39,010 nt of DNA from Nocardioides sp. Root240 (GTDB lineage: Bacteria; Actinomycetota; Actinomycetes; Propionibacteriales; Nocardioidaceae). The notes under the pieces are model-generated. The model was given only the letters and a program-made list of their open reading frames with translations, searched no databases and was not told the DNA's origin. The stretch covers positions 410,460 to 449,469 of the forward strand of contig NZ_LMIT01000011.1 of the NCBI RefSeq assembly GCF_001428825.1, written 5' to 3'. Shown here piece by piece: positions 14,026 through 22,379 of this stretch. Each line of letters begins with the position of its first letter. Position 1 is the stretch's first letter. A program made the position numbers and the translations under genes.

Positions 14026-15311
14026 CGGTCCTCAGCCTCCATCAGCGACTTGTAGTGGTTCCAGAACCCGCGCATGCCGGTCTCGTCGGTCGCGGCGCCG
14101 ATCGTGAAGCCGTCGGCGTCGACGCTCTCGCGGACCAGGCCGCGGCGCACGTCGAGCCACTCCGGGTCGGCCATGGCGACCCCGCGCTGGTTGCGCTCGT
14201 ACATCTCGGTGTCGTCGGCCAGCAGCATGCCGGCCGGGCCGACGGACCCGATCGACTGGGAGACCATGCGCTGGTTGAGCTCGTGACCGCCGTCGATCTG
14301 CACCGCGGTGGAGTACTGCACGCACTCGCCCACGCCGACGGGCTGGATGTTGAAGACCTGGATCTCGGCGATGAAGAGGTTCGGGAAGATCATCACGTGG
14401 GGCGCGCCCTCGATCATCCGCCGGTTCGCCTCGTCCTCCCCGAAGGCGTCCTTCATCGCCTGCACGTACGACGGCACCCGGTCAGGCGTCGTACCGAACC
14501 ACCGCATCGGCTCCGCGAACTCGCGGAACTCCGGGCGCAGGTCGTTCTCGCTGTGCCCGTCGCCCAGGTTGCGGGTCACCGCGGTCGAGTTGTCGCTGTA
14601 GAGCGCACCGATCGGGCTGCCGGTCACACCGAAGATCGAGCCGTGCACGAACTGCGGGTGGTACCCGTCGGTCTCGTTCTCGGCGAGGAACTTCCAGTTG
14701 GCCCTGGTCCGGTGCCGCAGCCAGCCGGCGTCGAGCGCGACCCTGCCCTCGGGGGACAGCCCGACCAGACGGTCGATCTCGCCCTTCGCCGCACCGAGGT
14801 GCTCGTCGAGCGAGGGACCGTCCTCGGCGAGGCTGCCGAACACGAAGCCCTGGTAGGAGTCGACGCGCGCGACCTTGCCCATGCCCAGCGGCAGCTGGTT
14901 CTTGCCGCCGTAGCCCTTGTTGTAGGGGTAGCCCAGCAGCTCGCCGGTGTTGCGGTAGGTCCAGCCGTGGTACGGGCACCGGAAGGAGCTCGAGTTGCCG
15001 GCCTGGTCGTCGCAGACCTGCAGGCCGCGGTGGGCGCACCGGTTGATCAGCAGGTGCACCTCACCGTCCTTGTCGCGCGTCATCACGACGTCCTGGTCGG
15101 CGAGCTGCTTGCGCACGTAGTCGTTGGGCTGCGGGACCTCGCTCTCGTGACCGACGAAGACCCACGTCCGGTGCCAGATCTTGCGCAGCTCCTCGGCGTA
15201 GATCGACGGGTCGGTGTAGAGCGTGCCGTGCACGCGGGCGGGCTGGATCAGGCGGTCGTAGCGACTGCCGCCCTCCTCGACCTCGGACGCGGACGGGACC
15301 ACTGCGGTCAT
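14022..15311 (-). CDS. Rieske non-heme iron ring-hydroxylating oxygenase, large (alpha) subunit
   Basis: 429 residues. The Rieske [2Fe-2S] site is Cys92-x-His94 and Cys112-x2-His115 (CAH, CPYH). The mononuclear iron site is NETDGYHPQFVH: bridging Asp215, ligands His218 and His223, with Asp366 or Asp367 (LADDTEMYE) as the likely third ligand. Length and layout fit three-component dioxygenases that form cis-dihydrodiols. Electrons presumably come from the ferredoxin and reductase at 134-1584, since none is adjacent. It directly follows a CoA ligase with ATGA overlap, as in ipf-type systems where the CoA thioester is the oxygenase substrate; a free-acid substrate cannot be excluded. AAGGAG precedes the ATG. 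Confidence 0.95.
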   Translation of the reverse strand: MTAVVPSASEVEEGGSRYDRLIQPARVHGTLYTDPSIYAEELRKIWHRTWVFVGHESEVPQPNDYVRKQLADQDVVMTRDKDGEVHLLINRCAHRGLQVCDDQAGNSSSFRCPYHGWTYRNTGELLGYPYNKGYGGKNQLPLGMGKVARVDSYQGFVFGSLAEDGPSLDEHLGAAKGEIDRLVGLSPEGRVALDAGWLRHRTRANWKFLAENETDGYHPQFVHGSIFGVTGSPIGALYSDNSTAVTRNLGDGHSENDLRPEFREFAEPMRWFGTTPDRVPSYVQAMKDAFGEDEANRRMIEGAPHVMIFPNLFIAEIQVFNIQPVGVGECVQYSTAVQIDGGHELNQRMVSQSIGSVGPAGMLLADDTEMYERNQRGVAMADPEWLDVRRGLVRESVDADGFTIGAATDETGMRGFWNHYKSLMEAEDR

Positions 15312-17062
15312 GACGGTTCTCCTTGCTGGGAGGGCTGGGTGAGCAGCTCGACGAGCCGGAACTTCTGGACCTTGCCGGTCGCGGTGGCGGGCAGCTGGGC
15401 GGCGTCGAGGAACTCGACCCGCTTGGGGACCTTGAAGCGTGCGAGGTGCTCCTTGGCGTGGGCGATCACGTCGTCGGCGGTGAGGGCATCGCCCTCGGAA
15501 CCGGGCGCGCGGACGACGACGGCGCAGCCGATCTCGCCCCAGCGCTCGTCGACCACGCCCACGGCGTACACCTGGCTGATGCCGGGGTGGGCGCCGAGGA
15601 CCTCCTCGACCTCCTTGGGCATCACCAGCTCACCGCCGGACTTGTAGACCTCCTTGCTGCGGCCGGTGAGGACGAGGTAGCCGTCCTCCCGCACCCGGCC
15701 GAGGTCGCCCGAGTGCAGCCAGACCGTGCCGTCGGCATCGAGGTGCAGGGCTGCGGCGGTCTCCTCGGGCTTGGCGAAGTAGCCGAGCATCGTGGTCGGG
15801 CCGGAGGACGTGAGCTCACCGACAGCTCCCTCCGGCAGCACCTCACCGGACACGGGGTCGACGGTGCGGTAGACGCAGAGCGTGCCGTGCCCCTCGACGC
15901 CGGCGGCGCCGGCGAGCTTGGGCCGGCCGACCGTCGTGGAAGTCAGGACGAGGTCGTCCTCGGGGAGCGTGAGCGTCATCGCTCCCCCGCACTCGGTCAT
16001 GCCGTAGCCGGTGACGATCTCGCTGACGCCGAAGTCCTGCTCGACCTGCTCCCACAGCCAGACCGGCGCCGGCGCGGAGCCGCACAGGATCGCGGTCAGG
16101 CTGGAGAGGTCCGTCTCCTGGCGCAGCGGGCTCTCGACGAGGGCGACCGCCATCGTCGGGACGCACAGCATGTCGGTGGCACGGTGCTTCTCGATCGCGG
16201 TGAGGTAGGCCTCGGCGCTGAACGAGGGCAGCATGATGACGGCGCCGCCGACGTAGGTCGCGGAGAGCAGCCCCTCGACGTAGCCGAACATGTGGTAGCA
16301 CGGCAGGGAGAAGAGGATCCGCCGCCCGTCCTCGTAGGCGCGGGTCAGGGCCGAGGCGTACGCCGTGCGGAGCACCGCGTCGTGGGTCACCTGGACGCCC
16401 TTGGGCGAGCCGGTGCTGCCCGAGGTGTAGAGCAGGTCGGAGACGTCGTCGGGCGTGTGCCCGGCGCCGGCCGCCGCGCCCGGGTGACGGTTCCCCAGGT
16501 CCGCGAGGGCCGCACCGGTGAACGCGCCGGGGCGCGGTGCGTCGCCGTCGCGCCCGACGAGCACGACGTGGCGCAGGCCGTCCGGCGCGCCGTCGCCGGA
16601 GGGTGCCCGGTCGGCGAAGCCGGGCGTGTCCCAGCCCGGCACGATCTCGTCGAGCATGGCGGCGTGGTCGAGGGCCTGGAACCCCTGGTTGGTGATCAGC
16701 ACCTTGCAGTCGGACTGTGCCAGCACGTAGCGCAGCTCGTCGGTGCGGTAGAGGAAGTTGAACGGGATCGCGACGGCACCGGCACGCGCGATGGCGAACT
16801 TCAGCGTGACGAACTCGGCGTGGTTGGCCATGAGCAGGCCGACCCGGTCACCGCGCTGGACGCCGAGCGCCGCGAGGCCGTCGGCCAGGCGGCGCGACTC
16901 CTCCGCCACCTCGGCGTAGGTGAGGACACGCTCGTCGGTGACGACGAGGTCGCGCTCGGGGTGGCGGTCGGCACACAGGTCGAGCCACGCGTCGAGGGTG
17001 CGCGGGATCCACGTGCTGAAGCGCTCCAGCAGTGCGTCGCGTCGTTCGGCGATGGTGCTCAT
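15308..17062 (-). CDS. acyl/aryl-CoA ligase (AMP-forming), head of the Rieske operon
   Basis: 584 residues of the ANL superfamily. It has the P-loop YTSGSTGSPKG (~213-223), GYGMTE adenylation motif, HSGDLGRVREDGY hinge region and the catalytic Lys in TGKVQKF near the C-terminus. It should activate a carboxylic acid with ATP and CoA. FSLPCYHMFGY suggests a bulky or aromatic-friendly pocket, but specificity cannot be read out. It is the first gene after promoter element A copy 4 (17076-17091) and is ATGA-coupled to the Rieske alpha subunit. Residues ~175-205 form a longer Ala/Gly/Pro-rich linker than usual. Confidence 0.92.
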   Translation of the reverse strand: MSTIAERRDALLERFSTWIPRTLDAWLDLCADRHPERDLVVTDERVLTYAEVAEESRRLADGLAALGVQRGDRVGLLMANHAEFVTLKFAIARAGAVAIPFNFLYRTDELRYVLAQSDCKVLITNQGFQALDHAAMLDEIVPGWDTPGFADRAPSGDGAPDGLRHVVLVGRDGDAPRPGAFTGAALADLGNRHPGAAAGAGHTPDDVSDLLYTSGSTGSPKGVQVTHDAVLRTAYASALTRAYEDGRRILFSLPCYHMFGYVEGLLSATYVGGAVIMLPSFSAEAYLTAIEKHRATDMLCVPTMAVALVESPLRQETDLSSLTAILCGSAPAPVWLWEQVEQDFGVSEIVTGYGMTECGGAMTLTLPEDDLVLTSTTVGRPKLAGAAGVEGHGTLCVYRTVDPVSGEVLPEGAVGELTSSGPTTMLGYFAKPEETAAALHLDADGTVWLHSGDLGRVREDGYLVLTGRSKEVYKSGGELVMPKEVEEVLGAHPGISQVYAVGVVDERWGEIGCAVVVRAPGSEGDALTADDVIAHAKEHLARFKVPKRVEFLDAAQLPATATGKVQKFRLVELLTQPSQQGEPS

Positions 17063-17075
17063 CGACCCTCCTTCT

Positions 17076-17091
17076 TTTAATACAGATTAGA
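17076..17091 (-). promoter_or_regulatory. Element A copy 4 (Rieske operon promoter)
   Basis: Read towards the ligase gene: TCTAATCTGTATTAAA, ending 13 bp before the ATG at 17062 with a CCTCC (AGGAGG-type) ribosome site between. It abuts the TAA stop of the preceding CoA ligase gene (17092), so although that gene lies upstream on the same strand, the Rieske operon can be controlled on its own. The short spacing implies a very short leader. Confidence 0.65.
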
Positions 17092-18702
17092 TTAAATGGT
17101 CAGCTCGCGCAACGCCGGCGTCCCGACGAGGGCGGCCAGGCGGAACTTCTGGACCTTGCCGGTGGGCGTGACCGGGAGCTCACCCGCGACGAACCACCGG
17201 GTCGGGACCTTGTACGGCGACAGCCGCTCGCGGCAGTGCGCGACGAGCTCGGCCTCCGTCACGTCCTCGCGCAGGTGCACCGCAGCGGCGACGACCTCCC
17301 CCATCCGGTCGTCGGGCAGGCCGAAGACGGTCGCGCCGACGACGGCCGGGTGCTCGGCCAGGCAGGTCTCGACGCCCGCGGGGGCGATGTTCTCCCCGCC
17401 GCGGATGATGATGTCCTTCAGCCGCCCGGTCAGCGTGAGGTAACCGCGCTCGTCCATGCTGCCGAGGTCGCCCATGTGCACGAAGCCGTCGGCGTCCACC
17501 GTGGCCGCGGTCGCGGCCGGGTCGTGGAGGTACTCGACCATCTGCTGGTAACCGCGGGCGCAGATCTCCCCGGCCACGCCGATCGGGACCACCTCACCGC
17601 TGGCGGGATCGACGACCTTCACGTCGACGTGCGGCAGCGGGTGCCCCACCGTCCGCAGCTTGTCCTCGCGCGTGTCGCCCGGTCGGGTCGCCGTGAGCAC
17701 CGGCGCGAGCTCGGTCTGACCGAACAGGTTCGTCACCGCGGCCCCGAACACCTGCTCGGTGGCCTCGATCATCGTCGCGGGCAGGTTCGACGCGCCGCCG
17801 AGCGCGACCGCCAGGCGCGGCGGGGGCTGGTCCAAGGCCCGCTGGGCCTCGAGGAGCGCACCGAGGACGGCCGGCACGAAGAAGAGCACCTCGACCTGCT
17901 CGCGCCGCATCGTCTCCAGCACCGGGAGCGCGGCGAACTGCTCGACCAGCACCTCGGTGCCACCGAGCCACAGCGGGCCGAGCGTCCCGATCACGCAGGC
18001 GGCCGTGTGGAACATCGGCAGTGGGTTGATGGTCACCGCACCGGCGGGCACGTCGACGTACTCCACCGTCAGGCGCGCCACGTTGACCAACGAGCGGTGA
18101 CGGAGCAGGACGCCCTTGGGGTTGCCCGTCGTACCGGACGTGTACTGCAGCATCACCGGCAGGTCAGGGTCGGTCGGTGCCGACCCGACCACGACCGGGT
18201 CGGCCTCCTGCGCCTGCCAGGTCGCGCGGTCGGCCAGGCTGACCACCCGCAGGTGGGGGCGTCCTGCGGCAGCCGCCTGCGCGACGGCGGCCATGTCGTG
18301 GTCGCGGCTGCGGTCGGCGTGCAGGAGCACGCTCGCCCGCGAGTGGTCGAGCGCGTACTCCAGCTCGGCGAGCCGGAGCACCGGGTTCAGGGCGACGAGC
18401 ACGACACCCGCCAGGGCGGCACCGTGCTGGAGCACCACCCACTCCACGACGTTCGGCGCCCACAGCGCGACGTGGTCGCCGGGTCGGGCCAGGCGGCGCA
18501 GGGCCGTCGCGACCCGAGCCGCCTCGTCGTGGAGCTCGGCGTAGGTCAGCCGCACCTCGGCCCCGTCGCCGTGCCGGGTGCCGACGAGAGCCAGGCGGTC
18601 GGGGTGCTCGGCCGCCCGTTGAGCCAACAGCGCGGGGACGGTCAGCTCGACGAGTCCGGGCGAGTTGTCGGCCGGCAGGTACGACGTCGTGAGGACGGGC
18701 AT
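17092..18702 (-). CDS. acyl-CoA ligase (AMP-forming), FadD-type
   Basis: 536 residues with the ANL motifs YTSGTTGNPKG, LFGQTE, MGDLGSMDERGY, TGRLKDIIIRGGENI and the catalytic Lys in PTGKVQKF. Members activate medium/long-chain or branched fatty acids or cyclic acids. ATG with AGGAG; 1-bp overlap (TGATG) with the crotonase stop. Last gene of the MaoC-SDR-crotonase operon. Unusually for this DNA the stop is TAA, lying in an AT-rich island that is also the next operon's promoter. Confidence 0.92.
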   Translation of the reverse strand: MPVLTTSYLPADNSPGLVELTVPALLAQRAAEHPDRLALVGTRHGDGAEVRLTYAELHDEAARVATALRRLARPGDHVALWAPNVVEWVVLQHGAALAGVVLVALNPVLRLAELEYALDHSRASVLLHADRSRDHDMAAVAQAAAAGRPHLRVVSLADRATWQAQEADPVVVGSAPTDPDLPVMLQYTSGTTGNPKGVLLRHRSLVNVARLTVEYVDVPAGAVTINPLPMFHTAACVIGTLGPLWLGGTEVLVEQFAALPVLETMRREQVEVLFFVPAVLGALLEAQRALDQPPPRLAVALGGASNLPATMIEATEQVFGAAVTNLFGQTELAPVLTATRPGDTREDKLRTVGHPLPHVDVKVVDPASGEVVPIGVAGEICARGYQQMVEYLHDPAATAATVDADGFVHMGDLGSMDERGYLTLTGRLKDIIIRGGENIAPAGVETCLAEHPAVVGATVFGLPDDRMGEVVAAAVHLREDVTEAELVAHCRERLSPYKVPTRWFVAGELPVTPTGKVQKFRLAALVGTPALRELTI

Positions 18703-19496
18703 CAGCTCTCCTGGGTGGTCGTCGCTCCGAAGACAGGGCGACGCTTCTCGGCGAAGGCGGACACGCCCTCGGCGAAGTCGTCGCTGTCCCAGAGCATCGT
18801 CTGGTTGCGGACCTCGAGGTCGAGCACGGCGAGCGGATGACGCGGCTCGCCGGACAGCATCTGCTTGATCACGCCGAGGGCGAGCGGCGGGCCGGCAGCG
18901 AGCCGGGCAGCGTCCTCCAGAGCGGCCGCGAGGGCCTCCCCCGCCCCGGTCACGCGGTCGACCAGTCCGACAGCCCCCGCCTCGTCGCCCCCGACCTTGG
19001 TGCCCAGCATCAGCATCTGCCGGGCGCGGGCGGCGCCGACACGGGTCGGCAGCGAGGAGAAGATCCCCATGTCACCGGCGAGCCCCACGCTGGTGAACGT
19101 CGTGGCGAAGGTCGCGTCGGCCGCCGCGACCACCCGGTCGCAGGCGAGGGCCAGGGCCGTGCCGGCGCCGTACGCCGGTCCTTCGACCGCCGCCACGACG
19201 GGCTTCGGCGTGTGCCAGATCGCCCGGACGACGCGCTGTGCGGCCTGCGCGCGCGCCGTGGTCTCGTGGCGCGGCGCGCGCTGCATCGTGGCGATGTCAC
19301 CTCCGGAGCAGAACGCGCCATCGGCGCCGGTGAGCACGATCGCCCGCACCCCCGGGTCCGCGTCCGCGGCCTCGATCGCGTCCGCGAGCGCGTGGCGCAG
19401 CGCGAGGTTGATCGCGTTCTTCACCTCCGGCCGGTTGAGCGTGACGATGCGGACCGCTCCGCGGTCCTCGACCAGGACGGTCGCCTCGTCGCCCAC
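18702..19496 (-). CDS. crotonase-family protein, isomerase-like
   Basis: 264 residues from a GTG at 19496 that begins 1 bp after the previous stop; there is no good ATG. The oxyanion-hole segments are present (FCSGGDIATM, ~62-71; GPAYGAGTAL, ~106-115). Both hydratase glutamates are absent: Ala114 and Phe134. Asp142 (GLAGDMG) matches the position of the catalytic Asp of PaaG-like isomerases. It therefore probably shifts a double bond or handles a ring-derived acyl-CoA. It resembles the fusion protein at 4866-6074 in this region (SGDGG against AGDMG), which suggests related chemistry. Confidence 0.88.
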   Translation of the reverse strand: MGDEATVLVEDRGAVRIVTLNRPEVKNAINLALRHALADAIEAADADPGVRAIVLTGADGAFCSGGDIATMQRAPRHETTARAQAAQRVVRAIWHTPKPVVAAVEGPAYGAGTALALACDRVVAAADATFATTFTSVGLAGDMGIFSSLPTRVGAARARQMLMLGTKVGGDEAGAVGLVDRVTGAGEALAAALEDAARLAAGPPLALGVIKQMLSGEPRHPLAVLDLEVRNQTMLWDSDDFAEGVSAFAEKRRPVFGATTTQES

Positions 19497-19497
19497 C

Positions 19498-20301
19498 TCA
19501 GTGACCCCGGTAGACGCCGGGGCGGCGCTCGATGACGGCCGACAGCGCCTCGAGGCTGTCGGCCGTGCCCGACAGCTCCGAGACGACACGCGCCTCCTCC
19601 GGCATCCGTTCGGCGACGGTGGCTCCGAGCCCGTCCCACACCAGCCGCTTGGTCGCGGCCAGGCCGAGGGGCGGCTGGGCGGCGAGGTCCGCCGCCAGCG
19701 CGTCGACGGCGGCGGCGAGCTCCTCGTCGGGCACGACGCGGCTCACGATGCCCAGGTCGCGCGCCTCGGTCGCGGTGAGCGTCGGGTTGGTGAGCAGGAT
19801 GTCCAGCGCCCGGCGCAGACCGACGATGCGGGCCAGGGTGACCGTCGTACCGCCGTCGGGGGCCATGCCGACCCGGACCGCACCGGAGAAGAACTTCGAT
19901 CCCTCCGCGGCCACCACCAGGTCGGCGGCGCACACGAAGCCGAACCCGGCGCCGCCGGCGGCGAAGCCCTGGACCTGGGCGATGACGGGCGCCTTCAGCT
20001 GGATCAGCGCCGCGGTCGCGAGCTGCAGCCAGGCCGTCGCCTCGCGGAGGTAGTCCGGCAGCCCCTCCCCCTTGCCGAGGAAGGTCTTGACGTCACCGCC
20101 GGCACAGAAGTTGCGACCCTCTCCGCTGAGCACGACGACCCGGACGCCCGGCTCCGCGTGGCAGCGGAGCACCACGCCGTGCAGGACACGGAGCAGGTCG
20201 GCGTCGACGGCGTTGGAGGCCTCGGGCCGGTTGAGCCGGATCCGGGCGATGCCGTCGGCGATGTCGAGGAGGACCGGGCCCTCCGTCACGATTGCGGTCA
20301 T
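19498..20301 (-). CDS. crotonase-family protein, isomerase-like
   Basis: 267 residues. NFCAGGDVKTF (~64-74) and QGFAAGGAGFGF (~111-122) are the oxyanion-hole segments. The first hydratase Glu is Phe120 and the second is Gly140; Asp149 in MAPDGG is the likely acid/base, as in PaaG and related enoyl-CoA isomerases. ATG with AAGGAG upstream; 4-bp ATGA overlap with the preceding crotonase gene. Second of three consecutive crotonases. Confidence 0.9.
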   Translation of the reverse strand: MTAIVTEGPVLLDIADGIARIRLNRPEASNAVDADLLRVLHGVVLRCHAEPGVRVVVLSGEGRNFCAGGDVKTFLGKGEGLPDYLREATAWLQLATAALIQLKAPVIAQVQGFAAGGAGFGFVCAADLVVAAEGSKFFSGAVRVGMAPDGGTTVTLARIVGLRRALDILLTNPTLTATEARDLGIVSRVVPDEELAAAVDALAADLAAQPPLGLAATKRLVWDGLGATVAERMPEEARVVSELSGTADSLEALSAVIERRPGVYRGH

Positions 20302-21113
20302 TGCGTGTGCTCCTTGGTGTCCTGCTTGCGCCCCGCGAACGACGAGACGCTCGCTCCTCCTGCGTCACCGGCGATGTGCGCGACGACGACGTCGATCTCC
20401 AGGTCGAGACCTGTGTCGAGGTCCCCGCCGAGGCCCTCGTGGACCAGCCGCTTGATGCCCTGGACGGCGTCCGGGCGCCTGCTCGCGATGCGGGCGACGA
20501 ACTCCTCGACGTCACGGTCGAACGAGTCGGCGGCGTACGAGCGGTAGGCCAGGCCCCACTCGACGGCGTCGACACCGGTGATCCGGTCCCCCGACAGCAG
20601 GAGTCCGAGCGCCCGTTGGTGGCCCACGATGCGCGGCAGTCGCTGCGACCCACCGCCACCGGGCACCATGCCGAAGTTCACGTGGTTGTCCGAGATCCGC
20701 GCATCGTGACGCACGAGGACGACGTCGCAGGCCTGCATCAGCTCGAAGCCGCCGGCCATCGCCACGCCCTCGACGGCAGCGACGACGGGCTGGGAGATCT
20801 CACCCACGGCGGCGCACGCATCCCGGAAGGAGCGGAACAGGGTGCGCAGCGCATCAGGGCCCTCGGCCCGCAGCCGCTGGACCTCCTCGAAGTCACCGCC
20901 GGCACAGAAGTTGCCGCCTGCTCCACGGATCAGCACCACCCGGACCGCGGGATCCGCGCCGGCCGACCGCAGCGCCTGCTCGAGCGCGACAGCGAGAGCC
21001 GTGGTGACCGCGTTCATCGCGTCCGGACGGTCGAGGGTGATGGTGGCGACGCCGTCGGCGACCTGGAGCCGCACCGGGGCCACCCACGGGTCCGGCTGCA
21101 CGGTGGCGCTCAC
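20298..21113 (-). CDS. enoyl-CoA hydratase/isomerase family protein
   Basis: 271 residues, the only one of the four crotonases here that keeps the first hydratase glutamate (Glu124 in MAGGFELM). The second is His144, in the block [33 protein letters not shown] is at ~68-78. One-glutamate crotonases may hydrate, isomerise or cleave, so no exact reaction is assigned. GTG start with GGGAGG upstream; overlaps the SDR stop by 4 bp. The last ~20 residues ([11 protein letters not shown]) are polar and probably disordered. Confidence 0.9.
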   Translation of the reverse strand: MSATVQPDPWVAPVRLQVADGVATITLDRPDAMNAVTTALAVALEQALRSAGADPAVRVVLIRGAGGNFCAGGDFEEVQRLRAEGPDALRTLFRSFRDACAAVGEISQPVVAAVEGVAMAGGFELMQACDVVLVRHDARISDNHVNFGMVPGGGGSQRLPRIVGHQRALGLLLSGDRITGVDAVEWGLAYRSYAADSFDRDVEEFVARIASRRPDAVQGIKRLVHEGLGGDLDTGLDLEIDVVVAHIAGDAGGASVSSFAGRKQDTKEHTQ

Positions 21114-21847
21114 ATGCCCCTCCCGCCGGACACCTCGAGCACCGCTCCGGTCATGTAGCTCGCGAGGTCGGAGGCCAGGAAGGCGACCACGTTCGCGATC
21201 TCCTCCGGCTCGCCCGCGCGACGCATCGGGATGGTCGCCTCCGTCGCGGCCCAGGCCTCCGGCGTCATGGCCTCGGTCATCGGCGTGCGGATCAGGCCGG
21301 GCTGGATCGCATTGACCCGTACACCGTGGTGCGCGAGCTCCTTGGCAGCCGCCTTCGTCATGCCGACGATGCCGGCCTTCGCGGCGCTGTAGTTCGTCTG
21401 GCCGGGGTTGCCCACCTTGCCCGACATCGAGGAGATGTTGATGATGCTGCCGGCCCTCGCCTCGCGCATCACCTCACTCGCCGCCCGGATGCCCAGCCAG
21501 GTGCCCTGCAGGTGGACCGTGACCACGGCCTGGAAGTTCTCGAGCGTCATCTTCCTCAGGGACGCGTCCCGGGTGATCCCCGCGTTGTTGACCAGGACGT
21601 CGAGCCCGCCGTACGCCTCGACCGCACCGGTGACCAGGCCTGCGACGCTGGCCTCGTCGGTGACGTCGCACGCGACACCTCGCGCCTCCCCCGCGATGCC
21701 GGCCGCGGCTGCCGCGGCCTTCTCACCGTCGAGGTCGGCGATGCTCACCCGAGCACCGTGCTCGGCGAGGACCGTGGCGATCGCCAGACCGATGCCCTGG
21801 GCGGCTCCGGTGACGATGGCGGAGCGCCCCTCCAGGAGGCCGGTCAT
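21110..21847 (-). CDS. SDR-family 3-oxoacyl/3-hydroxyacyl dehydrogenase (FabG-like)
   Basis: 245 residues with cofactor motif GAAQGIG (~15-21), ADLDG after strand 2, NNAG, the catalytic Ser/Tyr/Lys ([23 protein letters not shown]) and C-terminal SGGRGM. The Asp after strand 2 favours NAD(H). In this operon it would oxidise a 3-hydroxyacyl-CoA made by the MaoC or crotonase enzymes. The ATG at 21847 overlaps the MaoC stop as ATGA. Confidence 0.9.
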   Translation of the reverse strand: MTGLLEGRSAIVTGAAQGIGLAIATVLAEHGARVSIADLDGEKAAAAAAGIAGEARGVACDVTDEASVAGLVTGAVEAYGGLDVLVNNAGITRDASLRKMTLENFQAVVTVHLQGTWLGIRAASEVMREARAGSIINISSMSGKVGNPGQTNYSAAKAGIVGMTKAAAKELAHHGVRVNAIQPGLIRTPMTEAMTPEAWAATEATIPMRRAGEPEEIANVVAFLASDLASYMTGAVLEVSGGRGM

Positions 21848-22296
21848 CCGAAGTACCGCACGATCGACTGGACCACCGCGGCCGGCTTCTCGGAGCCCTC
21901 GATCTCGAAGGTGGTCTCGAGCACCGCCTGGACTGCGCCCTCCAGCGGCGTGACCGTCAGGACCTTCGCCGTCGCGCGGATCTTGCTGTCCACGCGGACC
22001 GGCGCCATGAAGCGGACCTTGTCGAGGCCGTAGTTGACGGCCATCGCGACGCCGTCGACCCGGTAGAGCGAGTTCAGCAGTGGGGGCAGCAGCGACAGGG
22101 TCAGGAAGCCATGGGCGATGGTCGCACCGAACGGCCCCTCCTTCGCCCGCTTGGGATCGACGTGGATCCACTGGTGGTCCCCCGTCGCCTCGGCGAACCG
22201 GTCGATCCGCTCCTGCTCCACGACCATCCAGTCCGAGGTGCCGAGAACGTCCCCCTCCGCCTGGGCGAATGCCGCCAACCCGTCGTAGACCTTCAC
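21844..22296 (-). CDS. MaoC-like (R)-specific enoyl-CoA hydratase
   Basis: 150 residues with the hotdog hydratase-2 motif [15 protein letters not shown] (Asp and His of the dyad) and [18 protein letters not shown]. It should hydrate a trans-2-enoyl-CoA. The GTG at 22296 was chosen because upstream in-frame ATG codons would place the start inside the divergent promoter; GCGAGG lies just upstream. First gene of the third minus operon, divergent from the thiolase at 22380. Confidence 0.88.
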   Translation of the reverse strand: MKVYDGLAAFAQAEGDVLGTSDWMVVEQERIDRFAEATGDHQWIHVDPKRAKEGPFGATIAHGFLTLSLLPPLLNSLYRVDGVAMAVNYGLDKVRFMAPVRVDSKIRATAKVLTVTPLEGAVQAVLETTFEIEGSEKPAAVVQSIVRYFG

Positions 22297-22323
22297 CGTG
22301 AACCGCCTCGCTCCGCGTAGATT

Positions 22324-22339
22324 TTGAATCAAAACTAAA
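22324..22339 (-). promoter_or_regulatory. Element A copy 5 (MaoC operon side)
   Basis: Read towards the MaoC gene: TTTAGTTTTGATTCAA, ending 27 bp before the GTG start. A promoter TTGACG-17-TAATTT can be drawn for this strand from 22364 to 22336. Together with the copy at 22341-22356 it fills the AT-rich core of the 83-bp divergent region. Confidence 0.62.
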
Positions 22340-22340
22340 T

Positions 22341-22356
22341 TATAGTCTGGATTCAA
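22341..22356 (+). promoter_or_regulatory. Element A copy 6 (thiolase operon side)
   Basis: TATAGTCTGGATTCAA read towards the thiolase gene, ending 23 bp before the ATG, with AGGAGG at 22369-22374. It is one base from copy 5 on the opposite strand, so the two form a divergent pair. TATAGT (22341-22346) is a candidate -10 for the thiolase operon, with no convincing -35. Confidence 0.62.
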
Positions 22357-22379
22357 GAACGTCAACGCAGGAGGAACAC

